Positions 7,536 through 18,850 of a stretch of DNA of 64,000 bases are shown one piece after another (position 1 is the stretch's first letter; each line of letters opens with the position of its first letter). Source of the stretch: Beta vulgaris subsp. vulgaris (lineage: Eukaryota > Streptophyta > Magnoliopsida > Caryophyllales > Amaranthaceae); the NCBI RefSeq assembly GCF_026745355.1, contig NC_079206.1, positions 32,614,653 through 32,678,652 on the forward strand. The letters run 5' to 3'. The notes below the pieces were generated by a model, which saw only the letters and a list, made by a program, of their open reading frames with translations, made no database searches and was not told the origin of the DNA. The position numbers and the translations under genes are program-made.

Positions 7536-10117
7536 TGTAATACTCCGTATTTTTGTAGTTAATTCCTTAGAATTATGAAAATATAAAGAAGATAATTAAA
7601 AGGGTATTTTTGAATAATAATAATAATAATAGAATAATAATATTATGGGTCAGTTTCGTTAATTTCGGATTTTATAAAAGATTAAACCGAGTTCACTTGA
7701 CCTAGGGTTGCCACTTTATAATTAGGAGAGTATAAAAGGAAAAGAAGAAGGAAAAAAATTTCAGACCCTAAATTCCTCTCTCTCCTTCTTAGCCGTCACT
7801 TTCTTCTCTCTCAATTTCTCTCTCCTCTCTCTCGCTGTTCTTCCTCTCTCAGATTCTTTCTCTCCCTCTCTTTCGTCGCCTCCCCTGAACTCTTCACCTT
7901 CGAGTGCAAGATTGTGGTGAGCGTCGCTGTTGTGTAATCGAAGGTCAGTTCGAGGATTTTTTTTTGGTGTAAGGAGTTTGAGAGGACGAGTGTTGTGCGA
8001 GTGAGTGAAGTCGAGGGCGTCGAGGGGTGCGAGCGAGCGTGGAGTACGGGTGGTCCGACGAGATTGTCGAGTGTGCGAGCGCGGAGTTTGAGCGATGCGA
8101 CGGTCGCGTTGGAGTGTGGTGCGTCAGTGTGCGAGTGTTGTGCGGTTTGTGTGAAGGTGGGTGAGTGGTTTGTGTGTGATGATCCGAAGGGGGTGCGTGA
8201 GAGTTCGGAGGTCGGTGCGACGACTCGAGGGTGCGAGCAGCGTCCGAGGCTCGTGTGGACTCGTCGTGCGAGAAGTCTGGTTGCGCGAGGTTGGTGGTGC
8301 GAGCGATTTGGGCGACGAACCTGGTTGTGCGCCGCTGCCGGAATTTCATTGCTGGAGTTTGACGCTGGCAAGTCTAGCGGTGTAAAACCTAATATGTATA
8401 GAATATATTATATTAGTTTAATATTATTCTGTTTTTATAATTATGTTAAGTTGTAATTAATTAATTTGTAATTCAAGTTAATTAGTAACTAATTAGGCTG
8501 TATAATTATTCTAATTCATTATTTTTATTTTAGTTGTGAATCTGGTTTAGGATTGTAATTAAGTAAGATGGGAAGTAGAAAAATTATATTATTATTGTTA
8601 TTAGTTGGAAATATAATCTTATTATGTAAACCTGACTTTTGGACTGACTTTTGGACATAAGACTTGGTTGGACATAAGACTGGATTGGACATAAGACTTT
8701 TGGACATAAGACTTGGTTGGACACATGACTTGATTGGTTTGGTAAAGGTAGTGCACTAATTACACACTTATTAAGATAAGTTTGCTCACTAACTTTGATT
8801 CCTGAAAGACGCTAAACTCATTTGAATAGAAAAGAAAAGGAAGTTCATGAACAATGAGTTTAGCTATCGTTTATATTTTGAATTACTAAGTCGTTATAGT
8901 TAGTTACATATTGGTTGATAATATTATCAAGGACGTAGCACTAAAGTATTTACTTAATCGTTTAGGTCCCAATTTCATAAGCGGCACGTTCGGTTAATAC
9001 AGCGAAAATTCTCCGTTACAAGGTACGTACGTGAACCAGTTTAATCCCAAGTACTAGTATCATGATTAGGTTGCAATTTATTCTATTGGAACCTAGAAGC
9101 ATGATAGAGAATGTTTGATTATTGAGATTGTTTGGTAATATGTTTGTGATTTAAAGTTGATATGTTGCATTGGAATGCGTAATTCTATCGTATTACGACC
9201 ATGAGCATTGTATTCATATTAATCTGATCCATATTGTAACAAGAGTGTTACAAGAGAAACGATTTGAGTACTGAAACTAAGAGAACATGTAAATGATTCT
9301 ATGTGATTGTGAAATGAATGGACAGTATTAAAAAGTGAATTATAGCAATAACTTGAAGTTGGACTCCTTACAACTGATGAACAATGGGGGGAGTGTGGGA
9401 CTTGTTCTACACTCCTACGCAGGCCTACTGTGACGACAGTAGTGTCCTTATAATTCTGATAACTCAAGTAGGTGGAAGGTTCCGTACAATCTTGGGGGTA
9501 TGCATACTAAGGTGATGGGTGTGAGACGGAACGAAACCGTATTTGCATTTCATATAATAGACCAAGTTGTCTATTACCGATTCAGTATCCCGTATGATTT
9601 TAGTAAGATGACGGTGCCCATTCGATGCCAACTAAATAAAGAATAAAGGATGAAACGTATTGTAGTATCATGCTTAGGATTGTTCATGATTGCGTTGTTT
9701 ATGTTTATATGCATTCAATGGTTCATTATGTACTCAGCATAGCTGATTGTGTGTTATTATGTGTTTGTTGACCTGTGATGAACCATTGATGCTACAATGG
9801 GGAGCAGACTAGGTGTACTGGTGCTATTTCATGATATCGAGCATACGGGGGATAGTCATTAGCATTTGAACTTTAAAGTATTTTGATTCAAGTACTATTA
9901 GATTTTCTAAGACTTACATCAATGGTTTGAATAAAAGGGGTCGTTGATGATTCCCGAGTTGTAGTTACATTTTTTATTTCCGCTGCATTTCAGTTTTCGA
10001 GACAATATTTTGAGTTAACGTTCTTTCTTATTATGCCTTGCGTTTCATCGCGGCGGTAACACTCCCAAAGTCGATGCGACGTAGCTGTAGACGTGTATGG
10101 ATTTTGGGGATGTTACA
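7536..10117 (+). repeat. 3' LTR of plus chromovirus (2.58 kb)
   Basis: It starts TGTAATACTCCG after a polypurine tract and ends GGGGATGTTACA, with TG...CA termini. A TATA box (TATAAAAGG, 7731-7739) is followed by a pyrimidine-rich leader from about 7780 and an unusually GC-rich block (about 7985-8380) open in several frames on both strands; I treat those ORFs as non-genes. A short GGACATAAGACTT tandem repeat occupies about 8640-8735. The paired 5' LTR is not in the window. Confidence 0.85.
8640..8735 (+). repeat. Short tandem repeat in LTR
   Basis: About five imperfect copies of a 15-20 base unit around TGGACATAAGACTT lie downstream of the LTR leader. Confidence 0.75.
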
Positions 10118-10162
10118 TGCGACGCACTTGGGGGGACGCAAATCGTCTTTTTTCTACTAGTG
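10118..10162. mobile_element. Right-end remnant of another CACTA element
   Basis: TTTTCTACTAGTG at 10150-10162 is a CACTA-type right terminus, but the adjoining GCGACGCACTTGGGGGG sequence differs from the subterminal repeats of elements A-C. The plus chromovirus appears to have inserted in this element, and the left part would lie outside the window. Confidence 0.55.
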
Positions 10163-11645
10163 AAAGGAAACAACGTGATTCAATCATGATCCATACCAAT
10201 AAATATATTAATTACCCCATGTGAATTAATAAAATAAAGTTCCCAACCAACATGCTTGCATCAAACTTTCATACAACCATGATATAAATCTCATAATTAA
10301 ATATCATACTTAACATGTTCGCACCAGGCATAAAAAATGCAAAATCCAACATGATAGCAATCTTATATGAACTCACAAAGTTCCTTCATGATACTAAATA
10401 ACTTTCCTTCCTAAAATCATGATGCTACATCAAACAACACATAGGTATGTATGAAACTTGTGTAGACAAATTGATTGGCCACATCAACAACTTTAAAAGT
10501 CGCATAGAGAGAATTCTCCGCCTAAAACAACCAATTAAATTTATAATCAATACTCCAAATAAATTCCAGAAACTTTAAAATACTTTAAACCTCCTTTAAA
10601 AATATTTAAAAGTTATTTCCATCCTTAAAACTTCAAAATTACTAATACTTCCTAGCATAATACTACTATACTAGTCATTAAAATCCATAAAACTCCATTA
10701 ATAACATCCTTTTTAATATTCCAGCAACATATAATTTATCAAAACTCCCTTTAAACATACTCAAACTCATAAGTATAATCAATTTCATAGTTTATAACAT
10801 ACTATTATGATTTTCCAATCTTTAACACCCTAACAATTCATGCTTTAATAATTAAAAATTCAAACATAATAATTAAATCTAAATTTTTATTTCTTCAATA
10901 CATAAATTATATAATCATAGATTCATAATTAAATCATTAAATTAAAGCTTCTAAACATAATTTAACCTTAAAACAAATCATAAAAACATAATCTTTAAAT
11001 AAAACTTGAGGATGAAGAAAGGTAAACAAACCAACACAAAGAAGGAATGGGACAAAAAGCGCCGACTGGGACATGGCAGTAACAGACGAAAATCTCACTG
11101 TGGTCGGCGGTGGTGTAAAGTGAAGGAGGAGAGTTCTTATTGGGGAAGAAATTATCTCTTGGAATAGAAGAAAGGAAGAGAGAGATAAAAAAAGGTGAAA
11201 GAGAGAAGGAAATATCGCCGGTTTTGGTGAGAGGGAGGAGAGAGAAAGTTTGTGTGTGGATAAAATTTGGGTCTAATGTATTTATAGGTGTATTTTCCTT
11301 TTGGGCTTAGGAAAAGACAATTGGGCTTTAAATAGAGTTTAATGTTGAATAAGATTGACAATTGAACTCCTGACATTACTAAAATTCTTTTTCCTAATCC
11401 AATTAGTATTTGGATTTCCCAAGCCCATTTAAGCTCTCTTTTCAAATCCAAATAGTATTTTAAATGTTTTTCAAAGCATGCCTCAATAAAATATTTTAAC
11501 TCTAAATCCTTAAGAATAATTCCTTTGACTTTCAAATAGTCAACCTTTTAAAGATATAAATTATTTTAAACTAAATTATATTTAAATATAAATATATCTA
11601 TACAAAAATGTATTTATAAAATCCATAAATTTATGGGGGATTACA
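10163..11645 (-). repeat. 3' LTR of minus chromovirus (distal end missing)
   Basis: The minus strand starts TGTAATCCCCC at 11645 just after a polypurine tract. A minus TATA box (CTATAAATA, plus-strand 11279-11287) is followed by a leader. It aligns by eye with 43234-44236 in the same orientation and with the solo LTR 16852-20773 in the opposite orientation. It stops at 10163 against the CACTA terminus, lacking roughly the last 1 kb. Confidence 0.85.
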
Positions 11646-11664
11646 GTCTACCCCTCTTAAAAGA
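11646..11664 (-). promoter_or_regulatory. Polypurine tract of minus chromovirus
   Basis: The minus strand reads CTTTTAAGAGGGGTAGAC immediately before the LTR start. Confidence 0.75.
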
Positions 11665-11946
11665 AGTTTCGTCTCGAAACATGACACAAAAACTCCCATG
11701 TTTCAAAAAAAATTGAACTCAAATTTCATTTGAGAAGTACTTGTGTTGCTCATGTGCACACTTTAACAACTTTAAAACTCATTTGTGTTACTCTTGAAGA
11801 CATTTTCCATGAGAAGAATCTATTTATTTTGCACCAACATGTGCAAATCGCCAAATTAAGCATAAAAATCTCATAAAAATAGGTAAAAAGCGCGAAATTA
11901 TATCGCATTCTACCCCCCTAAAGAAAACGAGTTACACCCTCGTAAC

Positions 11947-13305
11947 TCACCTCAAGGAACAGTTCTTCATTTCATCTTCGACTTTCCACGTTGCCTCTTC
12001 GGACTCGTGGTTAGTCCAAAGTACTTTCAAGATATGTACATCCTTATTGCGTGTACTACGCACCTTTTTCTCAAGAATCTTCACATGCCTTTCCTCATAT
12101 GTGAGGCTACTATCAATCTGGATCCTCTCGGGCTCCAGAACATGACGCTCATCAGGGAGATAACGCTTAAGTTGGGGAATATGAAACACATCGTGCATCT
12201 TCTCAAACTCCATTGGCAATGCCAACCTATAAGCTATCTTCCCAATTCTTTCCAATATTTCATATGGGGCTACATATTTGGCACTTAACTTACTCTTTTT
12301 CCCAAATCTCATGACGCCCTTAGTTAATGATACTTTCAAAAACACTTTATCACCTACTGTGAACTCATCTTGTCGTCGCTTTAAATCGACATAACTCTTT
12401 TGCCTGTCATGGGCAGCTTGAATTCTAGCTTGAATCATTTTGACATTTTTAACGGTCTCCTCAATAAACTTTGTCCCCAAAACTACATTCTCGCTAAAAT
12501 CATTCTAGCAAATGGGACTTCTACATTTTCGTCCATATAGTGCCTCAAAAGGTGACATCTTAATGCTCGCATGATAGCTATTGTTATATGAAAATTCAAT
12601 CAGGTCTAATTGTTCTTCCCAACTACCTTGGAAGTCAATAACTCACACTCTCAACATATCCTCCATGGTTTGGTTAGTCCTCTCAGTCTTACCATCAGTC
12701 GATGGGTGAAAAGTTATACTCATCTTTAATGTTGTCCCAAGATTTAATTGGACCTTTTTCCAAAATTTCGAGAGGAATCTCGAATCATGATAATAAATAA
12801 TATCATTTGGAACTCCATGCAATCTTACTACATGCCTAATGTACGTCTTCGCAAGTTGCTTCTTTTTTCATGTCTTCTTAATAGGTATGAACACGATGGA
12901 CTTCATCAGTCGGTCTACAATAACCTAAATAGTATCATTGCCACTCCTCGTCCGAGAAAAAGCAGTCACAAAATCCATTAAAATGGAATCTCACTTCCAT
13001 CAAGGAAACTCGAAGGATTGAACCTTCCCCATGTGTCTCTTATGATCTATCTTTACTTTCTAACAAGTTAGGCACTTAGCCACATATTTAGCTACCTCAC
13101 GCTTCATGCTTGGCCACCAATAGATACCCTTAAGGTCTTTGTACAACTTGTTACCCCTAGGGTGCACAGAATATGGAGTGCTATGCCCCTCATCCATAAG
13201 ACGTCTCTTAAGCTCATCACACTTTTGTGGTACACACCACCTTCCCTTAAACCTTAAACTTCCATCATCATGGATCTTAAAGTCGGCCTCCTTACCTTGC
13301 TTCAT
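11947..13305 (-). pseudogene. Integrase with chromodomain-like C terminus
   Basis: From high to low coordinates it has the zinc-binding N terminus (DEGHSTPYSVHPRGNK to KCLTC, 13120-13060). A badly decayed catalytic core lies at about 13050-12540, with VIVDRLMKS and FHPSTDGKTERT still readable in shifted frames. An intact 177-codon C-terminal part begins at 12480 with VFHIPQLKRYLPDE and VLWTNHESEEATWKVED, the chromodomain-like module thought to direct chromoviruses to heterochromatin. Stops in the core make it a pseudogene. Confidence 0.9.
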
Positions 13306-13347
13306 CTTCTTCTTAATCTTATTTAGGTGCTCATCTCCAACTTGACC

Positions 13348-14097
13348 CTATTTGATCTCGTCGAAAACTGACAACCACAAAGATAAAGCGCTTAGTCTTG
13401 CCTCACTTTCCCCAGGATTTATAATTTTTAGGCTAAGCCTTTGCATATCTCGACACAACTCCTCAGGGACTACCAAGGCACTCATGCTATGACTCGACTT
13501 CCTACTCAAGGCATCGCCAACTACATTTGCTTTCCCCTCATGATACCGGATGTCTAAGTCATAGTCCTTAATCAACTCCAACCATCTTCTCTGCCTCATA
13601 TTAAGATCTTTCTGGGTGAAAATGTACTTCAAACTCTTATGGTCGGTAAATATCTTATAGGTTTCCCCATAAAGGTAATGTCTCCAAATTTTTAATGCAA
13701 ACACTATGGCGTAACTGTAGACCGTGAGTATGGTAATTAGCCTCCCATACTATTGTAACACACATCCCAAACCATTCTTTAAAGCATCATCACTATACAC
13801 CTCAAATCCCACATTATCATCAGGCAGGGTCAAATTAGGTATGGAGGTTAAACGTTCTTTCAAAATCTGAAAGGCTTCTTCACACTTTTCACTCCACTCA
13901 AACTTTGATTGTTTTTTCATCAAATTGGTCATTAGCCTCGCTATCTTCGATAAATGTCTCACAAATCTCCTATAATAGCCAGCTAGACCTAGGAAACTTC
14001 TAATATCTAACACATTCTTTGGAGTTGGCCACTCACTCACAGCTTGAATCTTAGCAGAATCTACAGAGACTCCTTCCTTAGACACATAGTGACCCAA
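13348..14097 (-). pseudogene. RT connection and RNase H domain
   Basis: The first ORF (14097-13750) has SFLGLAGYYRRF and an EVYSDDALKNGLG block, where the RNase H Asp region appears as SDDAL rather than SDAS. After a stop, the second ORF (13704-13348) carries [20 protein letters not shown] and [13 protein letters not shown]. Homologous blocks occur in the plus-strand copy at 2487-2863. Confidence 0.9.
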
Positions 14098-14112
14098 AAA
14101 TGCAACTTTCTC

Positions 14113-15326
14113 CTAACGGAACTCACACTTTGAGAACTTGGTATGTAGTTGATTCTTCCTAAGCGTCTCTAATATAATCCTCAAGTGCTCCTCATGCTCT
14201 ACTTCGTTCCTCGAATATATCAGAATATCATCGATGAAAACCACCAAGAACTTGTCTAAAAACTCATGGAAAATCTTATTCATTAAATCCATAAATATTG
14301 CAGGAGCATTAGTTAACCCAAACGACATTACAGTGAACTCATAATGACCATAACGCGTCCTAAATGCGGTCTTAGGTACATCCTTATCAGCTACCCTCAA
14401 CTGGTGATACCCCGAACGCAGATCGATCTTCGAGAACACACTCGCTCCATTTAATTGGTCGAATTGGTCATCTATTCTAGGCAAAGGATACTTGTTCTTG
14501 ATGGTTACATTGTTTAGTTTCTTATAGTCAATACAAAACCTCATATTTCCATCTTTCTTCTTCACAAACAACATAGGAGCTCCCAAGGTGATGCACTAGG
14601 CCTAATATAACCCTTATCCAGCTATTCCTGCAATTGCATCTTCAATTCACTCATCTCAGGTGGTGTCATTCTATAAGGTGCCTTAGATAGAGGTGCAGTT
14701 CCACGAACTAAGTCTATGGTGAACTCAAAAGCTCTAGCAGGAGGCATACCCGTAATATCGCTCGAAAATACATCTATAAACTCATTCATAATTGGAACAT
14801 CCTCAATATTCACCTCATCTTCTTTACTCACATCCAGCACACTACAGAAAAATAGCTCACACCTCATCTTCATCAACTTCCTCACTTGCATTGCAGAAAT
14901 AACCCCAAAGTTCTTAGGCTTCCCAAAATGTCTATAGGACGTCAATTTTCCCAAAGGGTTTCTCAAAACGACTTTCTGAACTTCACAGCCTATATTGGCC
15001 TTGTAGAAACTTAACCAGTTCATTCCAAGAATAACATCTAGGTCTCCCAAATTGAACTCTATTAAATTAGATGGAAATACACAATCTCCTATCTTCAGAG
15101 GCAAATTTTTAAATAATTTGGTAGACCTTATGATCTCCCCAGTAGGTATACTAATAGGCAAGTAAATTTCTTCACAATCTACTAACCCCATACTCTTAAG
15201 GATAGATGACGGCACAAAAGAATAAGTCGCCCCCGAATCAAACAACATTTTAACAAGAACGGAGTTAATAGAAAAAGTACCAGAAACTACGTCGGCAGAT
15301 CTTTCAACTTCATTGCGACTCATCAC
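14113..15326 (-). pseudogene. Aspartic protease and reverse transcriptase core
   Basis: The ORF at 15326-14622 begins near the protease active site LFDSGATYSF, then DVILGMNWL, and runs into the RT fingers (APYRMTPPEMSELKMQLQE). One stop near 14620 separates it from the next ORF (14586-14113). That ORF contains [43 protein letters not shown] and the polymerase active site [11 protein letters not shown] with both aspartates intact. Only a couple of lesions interrupt an otherwise complete core. Confidence 0.93.
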
Positions 15327-15398
15327 ATGCAGTTTACCTGAAGCCTTATTCTGGTTGAGGTTCTCACTTGCAGACTTATTGAAGTTCCCCTGGTTGTT

Positions 15399-16372
15399 CT
15401 ACGACCCTACAAGCTTAGAAACTTGGTTTCCTAAATGATTGGATCCTGATCTGACCTGGTTACCACTCCCGTTGCTATTTCGCTCCTTCTTTTGCTTGGC
15501 AAAGCACTCATACTCCATATGGTCTTTCTTCTGGCAGTATTTACAGGTGACTGGTTCTCCCTTATAGTCTCTACCAGGGTGGTTATTGCTGCACTTCTCA
15601 CAGTGACATACTCTCTCAGCTCGACCCTTATTGTTGTTGTCCTGGTTATTCCTCCCTTGAAAATTCTCATTCCCATTTGGGTTTCTCTTGAAGTTCCCTT
15701 GATTTTCCCCAGCATTGAAATCTTTCCTCTTTTCACCTATCACAACATTCTTTTTGTCCCGCCTCGACTGAAGTCCATAAATGTGGGCGGCTCTCCCATA
15801 CACAATGTCTAATGATGTGAAGATCTCACCTCCTAACCCTAGTTGTATCTCATAAGTCAACCATTACTCAAATCTTTGAGCCTTTAACTCGTCAGTAGCT
15901 ACAACCTCAGGTGCAAACCTCGACAATGCTATAAACTTGCTATAGTATTAAGAGATGGTCATACTACCTATCCTAAGGTTAATGAACTCTTGGGCCTTTT
16001 GTTTCCTCATGAATGTAGGGTGAAACTTCCCCCTTAAGGCAGTAACAAAAGCATCCCAAGTAAAACCTTCCACAGCACTCAGTCTAGCTCCATTTTCTCT
16101 CCACCACAAGTCAGCCTCATCCTGAGGTACAAAAATTCCTGACCCACTCTCATGCCCTTAGGACAGTTCACAACCCCAAAGATCTTCTCGAACTCTCTAA
16201 TCTAGTTCTCTTAGAAAGGTAGGATCAGCTTGCCCCTTAAAGTATGGTGGCTTAACCTTATCTAACCTCTCAAACATGTCCCCAGCAGAATGGGGATGCT
16301 CAGCTCTCTTCTGAGTTAATTTCTCTGTAAGAGGCGAATAGCAACCACTAGGATGTTATTGTTGTTAGCCAT
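15399..16372 (-). pseudogene. Gag polyprotein, frameshifted, with zinc knuckle
   Basis: A start at 16372 gives MANNNN, a typical gag opening. Multiple frameshifts and stops follow until 15860, where a 153-codon stretch is open. It contains a nucleocapsid zinc knuckle CKYCQKKDHMEYEC (C-X2-C-X4-H-X4-C, about 15550-15500) after a preceding Cys/His cluster. The retrotransposon capsid region (FINLRIGSMTI-type sequence) is readable in shifted frames near 15960-16010. It would form the virus-like particle; this copy cannot be made intact. Confidence 0.85.
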
Positions 16373-16851
16373 TCTACTGCCTAAAATTAATATAACTCTA
16401 CTTTAGGTTTCAATATAACTTACATGCCATTCTGAGAAGGCAATGATTAGATCAAATAAGATCGCATCTACAAATAATTTCTCAAACAATCACAAACACA
16501 CCACAGAATATTCCTTTGCAACCACATAACCATTCATGAGAAAATATTCACATCAAAATACCCATGTGGAGAACAACAAATAGGAATTTAATCACACAAT
16601 AAAAATAAAATAAAATAAAAATTCCCAATTACGTGCCCAAAATAAATTCTTGCTCACTTGAATAAAAAAATATTTAACTTTATTCTTCAAAAAGGGTATA
16701 TATAATAACTGTTTTGACTATAACATTATATTTTCCTAAAAAGTACTATAAAATAAATTTAATCATTGTTGGCTAACTATCCAACATTATTTTTAACATA
16801 AATACATAAATAAATTACCTAAGGTGAAACGTTATCAGTCTTGTCCTTAGA
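16373..16851. other. Untranslated internal region of minus chromovirus
   Basis: AT-rich sequence between the gag start and the solo LTR. The stop codon of the split upstream ORF lies at 16819-16821 (minus strand). Nothing else is recognised. Confidence 0.5.
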
Positions 16852-17517
16852 TGTAATCCCTCATAATTTTACAGATTTTATAAATATATCTAGTATTTAT
16901 ATATTTATATTTAAACATCATTAAGTTTGAAATGATTTAAATATTTAAAGAAGGTTGACCTTTTTGAAACTCAAAGAAATTATTTTGAGGATTTAAGGAA
17001 GTGAAAATATTTTTGTTAAGGCATGCTTTTGAAAATGATTGAAATACTAATTGGATTTGGAAAAGAAGTTTAAATGGGCTTGAGGAACCCAAATTCTAAG
17101 TGAATTCGAAAAAGAATTTATATTGATGTTAGGAGTTCTAATTCATCAATCCTAGTCATCATCAAACTCTATTTAAACTCAATATCCTTTTCCTATGCCT
17201 AAAAGGAAAAGCCTACTTATAAATACTTACACCCAATTTACCACACAAAAAAATTATTCTCTCTTCTTAAAGTACCAAGATGTCGGCCCCTTCCTCTTTC
17301 TCTCTGTTCTTCCAATTTTTCTTTTTTCTTCTTCTTCAAGTAACGCTTTCTTCTTCGCCAAGAAATGTCACAAACACCAAAACCTATCCTTTGATGCCGC
17401 CTACTTGTTGCCACCGGTACTGTTGTCCTGTTTCTGGCGCCTTGTTCTCTATGTTTCTTTGATTCGTTGGTTAAATTCTTTTCTTCCTCCTCAAGTCACT
17501 AGTAGAATAATTGCTTA

Positions 17518-17776
17518 TTGCTGCGGTGATATTGCTGCGGTTTTACCCATACGCAACAATATATTACGTAAAAAGAAAAGAAAAAATATAAAATAACCAT
17601 ATTGCTGCGATTTCGGCCGAAAACCGCAGCAATATAGTTTCAACTGAATTTTTTTTTACTATTTGACCAAAAATATTGTTGCGATTTCTAGCAAGAACAT
17701 CAAAAATATGTTAAAATAATATTTAAAAAATAATATAAACCTATTGCTGCGGTTTTTACATAAAACCACAGCAATA
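17518..17776. repeat. Left subterminal palindrome array of CACTA C
   Basis: Hairpin units occur around 17527-17563, 17600-17636 and 17740-17776, with a degenerate unit at about 17669-17706, all of the GCTGCGGTTT/AAACCGCAGC type. Confidence 0.85.
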
Positions 17777-17781
17777 TACTT

Positions 17782-18290
17782 TTGAAATTAAAAATAAAAG
17801 AAGCCCAACTAGGTTTCCTTTTACTATCATGTAACCATAGGGCGCCACTCATTTTTCTTCGCTCTCTCCTCACACACGGTATTCTCCCTCTCTCTCTCTC
17901 CACACACTTGATCTCCCATTTCCATTCTCTCCCTCTCTCTCTCTCCTCACACTCGATGTCCCATATCCACCAATTAACCGGCGATTGTCATCGCTTCCTC
18001 TCCCACCTGACCATCAACCCCAATCATCGTTTCGGCCATTCGTCTTCTCACAATTCTCTCAGACTCGAAATTCTGCTTCGGCCGTTCGTCTTCTCACAAT
18101 TCTCTCAAACTCCACAAACTTTGTTCGCCGTCGTTCGGCTTCGGTGTTCGCAGATGGCGCTTCAACGTCGTTCATCACAAACTCAACTGCTCATGAAAAG
18201 ATTTTTCTGGCCGTTTGTCTGGCTGTTTGCGACGTTTCGGGTTCGATGCACAGGACTCCTATGAACGTTCGTGTTGCTCTTGGACCGTGA
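17782..18290 (+). other. Leader-like interior of CACTA C with overlapping ORFs
   Basis: This is a CT-rich tract followed by two overlapping open frames (160 codons from 17782, 101 codons from 17985), both Ser/Phe/Leu rich. It contains internal direct repeats of TTCGTCTTCTCACAATTCTC (about 18041 and 18086). It resembles a gene's first exon, but no family is recognised and both frames cannot be real. Compare 3130-3662. Confidence 0.35.
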
Positions 18291-18626
18291 CCATCCAATG
18301 GTTATTTCTAACTGTTTTTCTTTTTCCTTTTTTTTCCTTTTCTTAGATCTGTTTGTTTAGGATTTTTTGATTTTCAATTTCTTATTTTCTTAATATATTT
18401 TTGTAATTAATCATTTAGTTGTAACTATTATTTTTTTTATTTTTTCTTTTACTTTTTGATCTTTTGTAATATTTGTAACTCCTTTTTTATCTTTATATAT
18501 TAATGAGATTCATATGTTATTTCAATTTCATTTCATTTGCAAATTTGGTGGATAGTGGATGGGTTATTGTCTGGTTTTATTCTTTCAAATTTAATTGCAA
18601 AATACAAAAAAAAATGCTTGTACCTG

Positions 18627-18850
18627 GACCTATTGCTGCGGTTTTGGGCAACAACCACAATAATAGACTAAGATATTGCTTCGGTTCCTAGCCAAAACCG
18701 CAGCAATACGTTGTAATTTTTTAATAAAAAATAAACCTATTGTTGCGGTTTTGGCTAGAAACCGCAACAATAGTTTAATTACCTATTGTTGCTCCCTTAA
18801 TTGTTGCGCGACCAAAACCGCCGCAATAGGCCACTTAATGACCGCAGCAA
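18627..18850. repeat. Right subterminal palindrome array of CACTA C
   Basis: Hairpins lie at about 18628-18664, 18672-18709 and 18737-18772, then the terminal variant module TTGTTGCTCCCTTAATTGTTG near 18785. Confidence 0.85.

Larger units (their letters stand above)
96..10117 (+). mobile_element. Plus-strand Ty3/gypsy chromovirus (Tekay/Del-like), decayed and nested
   Basis: This copy-and-paste retrotransposon is read on the plus strand in the order RT end (96-271), RNase H (2487-2863), integrase plus chromodomain-like tail (about 6027-7386), then a 2.58 kb 3' LTR (7536-10117). It is interrupted by a small LTR element (272-2481) and by nested CACTA elements (2864-6023). Gag, protease and most RT are missing or lie left of the window. 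Roughly 100 codons between RNase H and integrase are absent at the CACTA junction. Several in-frame stops show it is not functional. The clade is inferred from integrase and chromodomain resemblance to the minus-strand copy at 11947-15326. Confidence 0.85.

Noticed and set aside
7811..8456. Overlapping 134-186 codon ORFs on both strands
   Set aside because: They lie in the GC-rich leader of an LTR, overlap each other in several frames and contain no recognisable domain.
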